Below, piece by piece: positions 8,401 to 16,292 of a stretch of 61,939 nt of DNA; the stretch's first letter is position 1; every line of letters starts with the position of its first letter. The DNA is from Collinsella sp. OM04-5. GTDB lineage: Bacteria; Actinomycetota; Coriobacteriia; Coriobacteriales; Coriobacteriaceae. The notes beneath the pieces are model-generated. The model was not told where the DNA came from. It made no database searches and saw only the letters and a program-made list of their open reading frames with translations. The position numbers and the translations under genes were made by a program. The stretch lies in the NCBI RefSeq assembly GCF_003439125.1, contig NZ_QSUU01000011.1, positions 33,924-95,862 on the forward strand. The letters run 5' to 3'.

Positions 8401-8658
8401 CGCGGCGCCGCGAGTGCCGAGCTGCTCGAGGAAGAGCGCGGCGACGGCCGCATCCCGGGGCTTAAGAAGGGCTTTCCCGGCGAGGGTGGCAGCATGGACT
8501 TCGACGCCCTGCTCGATCGCGTGGAGGCCGGCATCGCCGAGCGCCTGCACGAACTCGAGGCAGGCGACGTTGCCGCCGTCGACCCGACGTCGGCTCAGGC
8601 CGCGCATGCGCGCTGCTCGTATAACCACGAAGGAACGTTTGTAAGAAGGGACGTGTAG
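5488..8658 (+). CDS. addB: AddB-like exonuclease subunit (PD-(D/E)XK nuclease)
   Basis: A 1,056-residue protein consistent with the AddB/RexB subunit of the AddAB helicase-nuclease, which resects double-strand breaks for recombination. The N-terminal helicase-like half is degenerate, as in AddB. The C-terminal PD-(D/E)XK nuclease is clear: GGRIDRVDVD then AVVIDYKHRTG (about residues 885-915), with Q in TQTLIYAQAM. AddB proteins usually carry four Fe-S cysteines around the nuclease domain; here CPLC at about residue 751 and a lone Cys near the C-terminus (ARCSYN) are all I see, so the cluster may be incomplete. A low-complexity KAADAD repeat interrupts the protein near residue 654-677. It is 3 bp from addA, clearly one operon. 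Confidence 0.85.
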   Translation: MPVRIYTTNAGTDLSDAESALLADLIARHGRAVLLASTFAELDLCRHDAAEAGISLGIDYKTPTSWLRSLWELLGDGRGFVDNLQRQMLFSDMVTRLDDADLQPLSRSQGTVRMLARMARDVLPGVAGTTAERCRGNNCQPEPKSDAEARVFELLRAYAGGLDRRDMVEPCEAADIMADALADNLPACTRAVCVRGITSITHGLLELLSAVANNGGEVVVLLACEQAAMREELAAAFDARGVLFEAAPLREDAVASDAACGTAAQPAFIEVAGPHARAHAYADAIDTLVKTHKESKDDKATATPADPVRVLVVSARAPQLFGELASRLAARHIAAETVEFTAFSQSIAGRQFTALANLIERMKAADEGAASKTEWWPAPELTDWIYSPLSGADAVNARTFDKNMRLSRSKTTAGVKSLLQSVQGQVRGARKAASDENWFKNVPCVVSDVFQALWRDKPVTALKAMLAVAEALPDRALGGLDGQARRQAEVALLRHAIDILMNDARALDVSQAATVPVLDGIRTKVDKRSTAYDYETYEVDRAPRAQVRFTSLADAAALRPDSYDAVLFADVDLDSYPLSHEEGPLATLTASLGREGVTLEPAALLRARFGRAIQASRGPVTLARVTHDRQARECYPAAVWTELRAHAEAANDAKAADADKAADADKAADDAKAVGADKAKCVGEGDIVRDFDPAAGEGLRRERVTCEAPQHLSDEAIPYLVLRRRDGEGEDAPLVPRLTSASQIEAYSTCPLCWFVSYRVKPQSIDAGFGNMEKGNFVHDVLEHLHARLPQEGMERVTPMNLPRAKELLREVFDETLAEHAGKRGTEGPLVPLSPVEERQVAEILPQLEGVLAYESEALAPFAPRYLEFAFNELQVEYAGWPLGGRIDRVDVDAENRAVVIDYKHRTGVEEFKLADPTVRDEESGEAAIDDPRWLPPHTQTLIYAQAMRRALDLDARAALYFSTKGGKPALRGAASAELLEEERGDGRIPGLKKGFPGEGGSMDFDALLDRVEAGIAERLHELEAGDVAAVDPTSAQAAHARCSYNHEGTFVRRDV
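7447..7518 (+). repeat. In-frame 18-bp tandem repeat inside addB
   Basis: Four 18-bp units (AAGGCCGCTGACGCCGAC and variants) encode KAADAD-type hexapeptides. The first two copies are identical and the next two diverge. The unit is a multiple of three, so copy-number changes keep the frame. Confidence 0.9.
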
Positions 8659-8661
8659 ACC

Positions 8662-11600
8662 ATGGATCTTTCGACTTTGATGCCGCAACAGCTGCAGATC
8701 GTCAAAACGCTCGACCGTCCGCTGTTTGTCTCGGCGGGTGCCGGTTCGGGCAAGACCTTTACCCTCACGCGCCGCATCGTCTACGCGCTCTCGCCCGAAT
8801 CCGGTCCGTTCGTTGAGCATCTGGACCAGGTGCTCGCCATTACCTTTACCAAAGACGCCGCGGCCGAGATCCGTGACCGTGTGCGCCGCACGCTCATCGA
8901 CGAGGGCATGGACGAGGAAGCCCTGACCGTCGACGATGCGTGGATCTCGACCATTCACGGCATGTGCTCGCGTATCCTGCGCGCACATGCGTTGGAGCTG
9001 GGCATCGATCCCGAGTTCACGGTGCTCACCGATACCGACGAGCTTATGGACCAGGCTGTTGAGCATGTGCTGGCCCGCGCGACGGCGCCCGATGCCGCCC
9101 CCGAGCTCGCCGCTTCGCTTAAGGCCCTCTACGCTTGGTATCCCATGGCGGGCGAGGGTGGGCCGTTTGGCGCCGGTACCACCATTAAAGGGCTGGTGCG
9201 TGAGCTGCTGGAGCTCTCGAGCCAGCTGCCGGGCGGTATGGACGACGTGTGCGTGGCGCGCGGCCAGGCCGATACCTCGGCACTCGCCGATGCCTATCGT
9301 GCGGCGCTGGGCGCAAGCAAGGCCGCGACCGAGAAAGCGCAGGTGGCACTCGATGCCATCGACGCGTTTGAGGCGAGCGGCAAAACCATGGAGGATGCGG
9401 CGCGACTCATGATGTCGTGCAGCATGCCTCGGGCGAGCAAGGCGTTTTCTAAGGAGCAGGTGGAGCTACTCAAGGCCGAGGCTGCCGATGCGTTTATCAA
9501 TATCGTGCTGGCCTGCGGTGGTCCCGCGCTCGATGCGCTGGCGGGGCTTGCTCGTGCTGTGGAGGCGGAATACCGCGCGCTCAAGGCTGACCAGTCCGCG
9601 CTTGATAACAACGACCTGCTGCGCATGGCGTACGAGGCGCTGCGCGATTATCCCGCCATCCGAGCGGCCTATGAGGGTCGCTTTAAGATGGTCATGATCG
9701 ATGAGTTCCAGGATACCGACCAGATGCAGGTCGATTTGATCCGTCACCTGACGGGCGCGGGGGAGCGCGCACTGTGCACCGTAGGCGATGCGCAGCAGTC
9801 GATCTACCGCTTCCGTGGTGCCGAGGTCGAGGTATTCCGTCGCCAGGAGCGCAAGGTGGGTTCGACGACGGCGTCCGAGACGGTCGCCACGTCCGATGCC
9901 CCCGCCGGCGAGCTCGTCAAGCTTGTACGCAACTTCCGCAGCCACGACGAGGTGCTGCGCTATGTGGCGCGCGTCTTTGACGGCGACACCGGTGGTTTGA
10001 TGCAGGGGTTCTTGGATCTTGAACCGAGCGACGAACGCGAGGACAAGCTCAAGGCGAAGGCATCGCGCCGCCAGGCGATTTTCGTTGCCGGTGGCAGTAC
10101 GCAGGAGCGAACGCAGGCGAAAGCTCGTGCGATTGCGGAGCGATTCCAAGCACTCGTTAAAGCGGGCCAGCCCCAGGGCAGCATGGTCCTGCTGCTGGGC
10201 CGCATGACCAACGCCGATGTCTATGCGCAGGCCTTCCGCGACCAGGGGCTCGACTGCGTGATCGCAGGCGGCTCGGTCTTTGCCCAGGCAGCCGAGGTGC
10301 AGACGGTGCGTGCCCTGGTGTGCGCGCTTGCTAACCCGGCCGATACGGCGCAGGGTCTTATGCCGCTGCTGGCCTCGCCGATGTTTGCGCTCGGCGCTCA
10401 GGAGTTCCTGGCGCTGGCGACCAAGCTGGACGACCAGACGGGGGAAACCTCGCGCCGCAACATCGACGTGGGCATCATGAGCGATTCCGATGTGCCGGGT
10501 TTGCAAGACTTGCCGCTCGTGACGCGCGCCCGCGAGGTGCTGCGGTATGCGCTCCGTCGCGTGGGCCGCGATTCGTTCGCCGCCATCGCGCGCGACGTGG
10601 TCAACGCCTCCGGCTGGTTTGTACGTCTGGCACAGCGTGGTCCCGAGGGCAAGGCCATTGCCGCCAACGTGCTCAAGGCGCTCGACGCCGTGGCCGAGGC
10701 AGAGGCCGAGCTCGGCAACTCGCCGCGCTCCATTGCGCTCGCCTTCGACCGCTTCTTGGCGGGCAAGGAGGCCCCGGGCGCGCTCAACGAGGAGGGCGAC
10801 GGCGCGGTACGCATCATGACGGTGCATGCGTCCAAGGGTCTGGAGTATCCGGTCGTAGCGGTTGCCGAGTGTTTTGGCGTGCGTAAGTCCTCGGGTGCGG
10901 CACAGATGGGTCGCGTCGAGGGCGGAGCGCAGATCGTGGCGCTGCCGGCACGCTTCGACGGCGTTAAGCTCGCCGACGGAACCTTTGTGAAGGGCGACGA
11001 CGTCAAAAAGCAGTTTGAGCATGCGTTTAAGGGCAAGGGCACGTCGTTGTGGCTGCCGCCAGAGCTCATGGAGGACGTCTGTGCGACGGGCTCTCCCGCC
11101 GAGGCATTTGCCCGCCTGCGCGACGACGACCTGCAGCTTTCGCTCGAGGAGCGGGCCCGCTTGCTCTATGTTGCCATGACGCGTGCGCGAGAGCTGGTGA
11201 TCTTGGCGATGGATGCCGGCGTGAGCCGCGGCAAGCTGTGCGCGCCGACCTTCGACGTCGAGACCGATCTGACCTATGACGTGCTGCGTCGTATTCTGCC
11301 TACCGACGCTCTGGACATGCCGCAGCTCGATGCCGACCGCCTGGTGTTCGACAACTCCCAGCCGGGCGACTACGAGCTCATTTCGCTCGCGGACTTTTCC
11401 TTTGGCGAGCAGGCGTTTGAGGCCAACGCTTCACTGGATGCCGAGGGCAGGCTTGTTCGCGGCGATGTCGATACAGATACTGCCGACGATTCGGCCAGTA
11501 CAATCGTCCCCGGTCCTGCCGACCCCGAACCCGATGCGTTCGAGCTCGTGCATCCCCAAGCGGTGGGCGTACGCATGGGCATCTGCCCGTATCCGGTGCG

Positions 11601-12285
11601 CGATTCGTACAGCTACTCGTCAATTGCCGCGGCGCTGCATGCCGAGTCCGAGGACCGTGCCACCGAGGCGCATGTGCCCATGGACGAGGCTGGCGATGAT
11701 GCGGAGTCTGATGGTTCCGAGATGGCGGATGCAGACGTGGCCGCTGTCGAGCCCGCCGGCAATCCCATGGCGCTGGGCTCGGCCTTCCACGCCGCCTGCC
11801 AGTGGCTGATCGAGATGGGTGCCGATGCGCTGCCCGCCGAGCGTGCCGACGCCCTGGCTCGCCTGTGGCGCCTGACGCCGGAACAGCGCGAACGCTTCGA
11901 CGTTGCCCTGGATCGCTGGCTCAAGTCGGCGGTCCGTGCCGAGCTGCTTGCCTGGCCGTGCGTTCGCGCCGAGGTGCCGTTCTTTTCGCTGGGCTGCGAG
12001 GACGAGGACATCGCTCGCTACGGTGCATATGCCGAGGGCGCCATCGATGCTTTGGCGACGAACCCGGCGGATTCGTCACGCGCGCTGGTCATCGACTACA
12101 AGACGGGCGGCACACCGGACGAGACGCCGGAACAGCTGCAGGAGAAGCACGCCCTGCAGGCGCGCGTTTACGCTGATGTTCTGCACAAGGCGGGCTTTGA
12201 GGCCGTGACCGTCAAGTTCGTCCGCGTGGAGCAAGTCGACCCCGCCAACCCGTGCGAGCCTCAGGTGGTCACCTACAGCCTCTAG
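8662..12285 (+). CDS. addA: AddA-like UvrD/Rep helicase-nuclease subunit
   Basis: A 1,207-residue superfamily 1A helicase with a C-terminal nuclease, the partner of AddB in double-strand break resection. Visible helicase motifs: SAGAGSGKT (motif I, residues 24-32), MIDEFQDTD (motif II), GDAQQSIYRFRGA (motif III), TVHASKGLEYPVVAV (motif V) and LYVAMTRARELVIL (motif VI). The nuclease motif ALVIDYKTGG lies near the C-terminus (about residue 1145). An acidic, Ala/Asp-rich linker separates helicase and nuclease parts. The ATG lies 3 bp after the addB stop, so translation is probably coupled. Full-length by family standards. Confidence 0.93.
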   Translation: MDLSTLMPQQLQIVKTLDRPLFVSAGAGSGKTFTLTRRIVYALSPESGPFVEHLDQVLAITFTKDAAAEIRDRVRRTLIDEGMDEEALTVDDAWISTIHGMCSRILRAHALELGIDPEFTVLTDTDELMDQAVEHVLARATAPDAAPELAASLKALYAWYPMAGEGGPFGAGTTIKGLVRELLELSSQLPGGMDDVCVARGQADTSALADAYRAALGASKAATEKAQVALDAIDAFEASGKTMEDAARLMMSCSMPRASKAFSKEQVELLKAEAADAFINIVLACGGPALDALAGLARAVEAEYRALKADQSALDNNDLLRMAYEALRDYPAIRAAYEGRFKMVMIDEFQDTDQMQVDLIRHLTGAGERALCTVGDAQQSIYRFRGAEVEVFRRQERKVGSTTASETVATSDAPAGELVKLVRNFRSHDEVLRYVARVFDGDTGGLMQGFLDLEPSDEREDKLKAKASRRQAIFVAGGSTQERTQAKARAIAERFQALVKAGQPQGSMVLLLGRMTNADVYAQAFRDQGLDCVIAGGSVFAQAAEVQTVRALVCALANPADTAQGLMPLLASPMFALGAQEFLALATKLDDQTGETSRRNIDVGIMSDSDVPGLQDLPLVTRAREVLRYALRRVGRDSFAAIARDVVNASGWFVRLAQRGPEGKAIAANVLKALDAVAEAEAELGNSPRSIALAFDRFLAGKEAPGALNEEGDGAVRIMTVHASKGLEYPVVAVAECFGVRKSSGAAQMGRVEGGAQIVALPARFDGVKLADGTFVKGDDVKKQFEHAFKGKGTSLWLPPELMEDVCATGSPAEAFARLRDDDLQLSLEERARLLYVAMTRARELVILAMDAGVSRGKLCAPTFDVETDLTYDVLRRILPTDALDMPQLDADRLVFDNSQPGDYELISLADFSFGEQAFEANASLDAEGRLVRGDVDTDTADDSASTIVPGPADPEPDAFELVHPQAVGVRMGICPYPVRDSYSYSSIAAALHAESEDRATEAHVPMDEAGDDAESDGSEMADADVAAVEPAGNPMALGSAFHAACQWLIEMGADALPAERADALARLWRLTPEQRERFDVALDRWLKSAVRAELLAWPCVRAEVPFFSLGCEDEDIARYGAYAEGAIDALATNPADSSRALVIDYKTGGTPDETPEQLQEKHALQARVYADVLHKAGFEAVTVKFVRVEQVDPANPCEPQVVTYSL

Positions 12286-12296
12286 CCCTCAATAAC

Positions 12297-12359
12297 TTGC
12301 GGTGGAATACGGACTGTTTTGGCCAAAAAAGCCGCCAAACAGTCCGCATTTCACCGCAA
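12297..12359. repeat. Inverted repeat downstream of addA
   Basis: TTGCGGTGGAATACGGACTG begins the left arm (12297-12323) and its near reverse complement, ending CACCGCAA, is the right arm (12331-12359), with a 7-nt A-rich loop. A 14-nt part, ATAACTTGCGGTGG, also occurs at 1217-1230 between two unrelated genes, which suggests a dispersed repeat. It may also terminate addBA transcription, although it lacks a T-tract. Confidence 0.75.
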
Positions 12360-12460
12360 CTGCGTGAGGAGCCGTGTGGGTTTGGCTAGGTTCGGGTGCC
12401 GTCCGCGCCGTGCGGTAAAATCGTTCAGTCAGAACACGAACCCGCATCGGAGCTCATCAC

Positions 12461-15400
12461 ATGGCATTCGTCCATCTGCACAATCACACTGTTTTCTCCA
12501 TGCTCGACGGCGCAACCCGTATCCAGGATATGGTCAACCGTGCCGTTGAGCTTGGCATGCCTGCCGTGGCCATTACCGATCACGGCTACATGTATGGCGT
12601 GCCCGACTTGGCGCTGGCCTGCGACGCCGTTAACCACAACACGCCCGAGTACAAAACCTGGAGCCACGACAAGGCCTTCTTGGAAAAGGACCGCCGCGAC
12701 GAGCTGGTGGAGCCCGACCCCGAGGAAAACCCGCGCGAGCATGCCCAGTACGTTAAGGACATGGCTATGTGGGACGAGAAGGGCAATATCGACGAGCTCA
12801 AGCCGCCCCTGGTCATCAAGCCCATCTTTGGCTGCGAGGTCTACTTTACGCCGGACGAGACCCTTGCCCGCGACCATAAGCCCGAGCTCTACCACATGAT
12901 CCTCCTGGCCAAGGACCAGGAGGGCTACGTCAACCTGATGCAGACGGTTTCCGAGGCCGCCGTGCAGGGCTTTTACTACAAGCCCCGCGTGACGCTCGAC
13001 AACCTGCGCCGCCATGCCAAGGGCATGATCTGCACGAGCGCCTGCATCGCGGGCATCATTCCCAAATACATCGACCGCGGTGACATGGAGGGCGCCATCA
13101 AGTGGGCCGAGACCTTCCGCGATACCTTCGAACCCGGCGACTTTTATATCGAGATCCAGGAACACGGCATCACCACCGACAACGGCCTGACCGATGAGCA
13201 GATGGACCGCACGCTCATCGACATCGCCAAGCAGGTAGGCGTCAAGGTCATCGCCACCAACGACTTCCACTACCTGCGCCGCGAGGACGCTCCCGTGCAG
13301 GACGTCATCATGTGCATCGGCATGAACGCCAAGGTCGACGACCCCAACCGCATGCGCATGACTGGCTCGGAGTTTTACATGAAGACCGAGGAGGAGATGC
13401 GGGCGATGTTCCCGCATTGCCCCGAGGCCTGCGACAACACGCTCGAGATCGCCGACAAGTGCTACGTCGAGCTGGACTGGGACTCCATCATCCTGCCGCG
13501 CTTCCCGTTGCTCGACCCCGGCGAGACGCACGAGAGTCAGTTCCGCCGCGAGTGCGAGAAGGGCCTGCGCCAGCACTACGGTGACGACTGGGCCACGCGC
13601 GAGATCGGTGGCGTCAACATCAAAGAGCGCTTTGAGTACGAATACAAAGTCATCTGCGACAAGGGCTTTGCCGCCTACTTTTTGATTGTTGCCGAGTACG
13701 TGCAATGGGCCAAAGACAACGGCATCGGCGTCGGCCCCGGCCGTGGCTCGGCTGCCGGCGCTATCGTCGCCTACGCCATGAACATCACCGCGTTCGATCC
13801 GCTCGAGAACGGCCTGATGTTCGAGAGGTTCCTGTCCCCGCAGCGTACCGAGATGCCCGATATCGATATGGACTTCGACGATGAGCGGCGCCTCGAGGTC
13901 GTGGAGCACGTTCGCCAGCTCTACGGCCCCGAGAAGGTCACCCACGTCATCACCTACTCGACCATTAAGGCCAAGCAGGCCATCAACGACGCCGCTCGCG
14001 TCCTGGACTACCCGGTCTACATGGGCCAGCGTCTGTCCAAGATGGTCTCGAGCGACCCCAAGGTCAAGCTCAAGCAGGTGCTCGAAAAGCAACCCGGCAA
14101 AGAGGACCTGTTTAACCCCGATTTTGCCGAGGCATATAAAAAGGACGACGACGCCCGCCGCATCATCGACACGGCGCTCTCAATCGAGGGCCTCACCCGT
14201 GGCGAGGGCGTGCACGCGTGCGCCGTTCTGATCTGCCGCGACCCCGTCAACGAGCACGTGCCCACCAAGCTCGACACCAAGGGCGGCGTCGAGATTACCC
14301 AGTACGAGGGCCATACCGTTGCCGACATGGGCCTGCTCAAGATGGACTTCTTGGGCCTGCGCACGCTGACTGTTATCTCCAAGGCCAAGGCAAACATCAA
14401 AAAGAACTTCGGCATCGACATCAAAGAGGAAGAGATTCCCTTTGACGACCCCGAGATCTTTAAGCTCATGGGTTCCGGCCACACCGCCGGCGTCTTCCAG
14501 GTCGAGTCCGCCGGCATGACGGCCACGATCAAGAACATGAAGCCCACCGAGTACAAGCACGTCGTGGCATTGATCGCTCTGTACCGCCCGGGCCCGCTGG
14601 GCGCCGGCATGGTCTCGTCTTACATCAACCGTATGAACGGCAAGGAGCCGGCGGTCTCCTACGACGACCGCCTGGACGACATCCTGGGCGAAACCTACGG
14701 CACCATGGTCTACCAGGAGCAGGTTATGCTCATCTCCGTCGAGATGTGCGGCTTCTCCAAGGGCGAATCGGACTCGCGTATCCGTAAGCCCGTGGCTAAG
14801 AAAAAGATCAAGCTGCTCACGTCGACGGTGCTTCACTGGGAGGATGGCTCGGACGAGACCACCTACGACCACTGGATGAACGGCGCTATCAAAAATAACT
14901 ACACGCGCGAGGTCGCCCAGAAGATTTGGGACGATGTTCTCGAGTTCGCGTCCTACGCCTTCAACAAGTCGCACTCCGCCGGCTATGCCATTCTGGTTAT
15001 GCAGACGGCGTGGCTCAAGGCGCACTATCCGCACGAGTACATGGCGGCCGTTCTGACGTCCTATACGGGCAAGACCGACAAGATCGTGCACTACGTCTCG
15101 GCATGCCGTCACGACGGCATCCCCGTGCTGTCGCCAGATGTCAACGAGTCCGGTACCGAGTTCACGGCTACCAAGGAGGGCGTGCGCTTTGGTCTGGCCG
15201 GCATCCGCGGCGTGGGCACCGGCGTGGCGCAGGCGATTATCGCCGAGCGCGAGGCGGGCGGCCCGTTTAAGACGCTGCACGACTTTGTCGAGCGCGTGGA
15301 CTCGAGCCAGGCCAACCGCCGCGTGATCGAATCGCTCATCAAGGCAGGCGCCTTCGACTCCACGGGGTATCCGCGTCGCCAGATGATGCACTTTGTGGAT

Positions 15401-16264
15401 AAGAACAACCCCGAGAACATCATCGATGCCGCGGTGAAGCGCCAGAAGGATCGCGCGAGCGGCCAGACGTCGTTCTTCGACATGTTTGGCGACGTTGAGG
15501 GCTCGGGCTTTGAGGTGAGCGTGCCCGATCCGGATGGCCAGGAATGGGACCGCCACCTTAAGCTGAGCCAGGAGAAGGAAGTTCTGGGCATCTATGTCTC
15601 GGACCACCCGCTGCGCCCGTTTGAGTATGCACTAGCCAAGGCGCGCGACTTCTCGTTCTCGCAGATCGACACCGGCTACGAGGTTCAGAATCCTACGGGC
15701 GGCACCATCAACCAGGAGATTCCCGAGGGCAAGGCGCTGTGGTGGGCCGGTATGGTCTCGAGCGTGTCCAAGCGCGTGACCAAAAACGGTGACCCCATGG
15801 GCATCGTGCAGCTCGAGGACATGGAAGGCGAGGCCACCGTCGTCGTGTTCCCCAAGACCTATAAAGAGGCCGAGGGGTACCTGTACGGCGAGGTCGATCC
15901 CGAGACCGGCGCGCAGCTGTCCGATGCCTTTGTGCGCATTAAGGGCAAGCTCGAGCGCTCGGACCGCGGCGACCAGATCATCGCGCAGGAGATCGTGCCG
16001 CTCGAGCTTAACGAGGAGAACAACAAGCCCAAGGTGTTTGAGGTCATGGTGCCCAACAGCCGCTTTAGCCAGGGCAATATGGCGCGTCTTGCCACGGTGC
16101 TTACCGCCAACCCGGGCGGCGATCGCGTGGAGATCTTTATCGAGCAGGTGGACGGGCGCGTGCTACGTGCCGAGGTGCCGGCCAAGGTCAACGCGCGCTC
16201 GATTCCGCTGCTGGCCGAGGCCAAGGCCATTGTGGGTAACCAGGGTCGCGTGACGGTGATCTAA
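12461..16264 (+). CDS. dnaE: DNA polymerase III alpha subunit DnaE
   Basis: Main replicative polymerase, 1,267 residues, C-family. Order: PHP domain (about 1-280), palm and fingers, helix-hairpin-helix, C-terminal OB fold (VQLEDMEGEATVVVFPKTY). Polymerase motifs include GPGRGSAAGAIVAYA, PDIDMDFDD (catalytic aspartates near 467-469) and LLKMDFLGLRTL. The PHP metal ligands look intact (H5, H7, D16, H41, E126, H145, C195, D268, H270), as in proofreading-competent actinobacterial DnaE1. An insertion of about 50 residues (about 59-114) splits the PHP domain between MYGVPDL and IKPIFGCEVY. A second unusual stretch (LHWEDGSDETTYDHWMNG) replaces the usual segment after the RKPVAKKK motif. Monocistronic. 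Confidence 0.96.
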   Translation: MAFVHLHNHTVFSMLDGATRIQDMVNRAVELGMPAVAITDHGYMYGVPDLALACDAVNHNTPEYKTWSHDKAFLEKDRRDELVEPDPEENPREHAQYVKDMAMWDEKGNIDELKPPLVIKPIFGCEVYFTPDETLARDHKPELYHMILLAKDQEGYVNLMQTVSEAAVQGFYYKPRVTLDNLRRHAKGMICTSACIAGIIPKYIDRGDMEGAIKWAETFRDTFEPGDFYIEIQEHGITTDNGLTDEQMDRTLIDIAKQVGVKVIATNDFHYLRREDAPVQDVIMCIGMNAKVDDPNRMRMTGSEFYMKTEEEMRAMFPHCPEACDNTLEIADKCYVELDWDSIILPRFPLLDPGETHESQFRRECEKGLRQHYGDDWATREIGGVNIKERFEYEYKVICDKGFAAYFLIVAEYVQWAKDNGIGVGPGRGSAAGAIVAYAMNITAFDPLENGLMFERFLSPQRTEMPDIDMDFDDERRLEVVEHVRQLYGPEKVTHVITYSTIKAKQAINDAARVLDYPVYMGQRLSKMVSSDPKVKLKQVLEKQPGKEDLFNPDFAEAYKKDDDARRIIDTALSIEGLTRGEGVHACAVLICRDPVNEHVPTKLDTKGGVEITQYEGHTVADMGLLKMDFLGLRTLTVISKAKANIKKNFGIDIKEEEIPFDDPEIFKLMGSGHTAGVFQVESAGMTATIKNMKPTEYKHVVALIALYRPGPLGAGMVSSYINRMNGKEPAVSYDDRLDDILGETYGTMVYQEQVMLISVEMCGFSKGESDSRIRKPVAKKKIKLLTSTVLHWEDGSDETTYDHWMNGAIKNNYTREVAQKIWDDVLEFASYAFNKSHSAGYAILVMQTAWLKAHYPHEYMAAVLTSYTGKTDKIVHYVSACRHDGIPVLSPDVNESGTEFTATKEGVRFGLAGIRGVGTGVAQAIIAEREAGGPFKTLHDFVERVDSSQANRRVIESLIKAGAFDSTGYPRRQMMHFVDKNNPENIIDAAVKRQKDRASGQTSFFDMFGDVEGSGFEVSVPDPDGQEWDRHLKLSQEKEVLGIYVSDHPLRPFEYALAKARDFSFSQIDTGYEVQNPTGGTINQEIPEGKALWWAGMVSSVSKRVTKNGDPMGIVQLEDMEGEATVVVFPKTYKEAEGYLYGEVDPETGAQLSDAFVRIKGKLERSDRGDQIIAQEIVPLELNEENNKPKVFEVMVPNSRFSQGNMARLATVLTANPGGDRVEIFIEQVDGRVLRAEVPAKVNARSIPLLAEAKAIVGNQGRVTVI

Positions 16265-16292
16265 GCTACCCCGGGTGAGATTGGAGGAAGTG

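Noticed and set aside
12430..12446. GTTC-N5-GAAC near the dnaE start as an SOS box
   Set aside because: The half-sites are in the reverse order with 5-bp spacing and do not fit GAAC-N4-GTTC.
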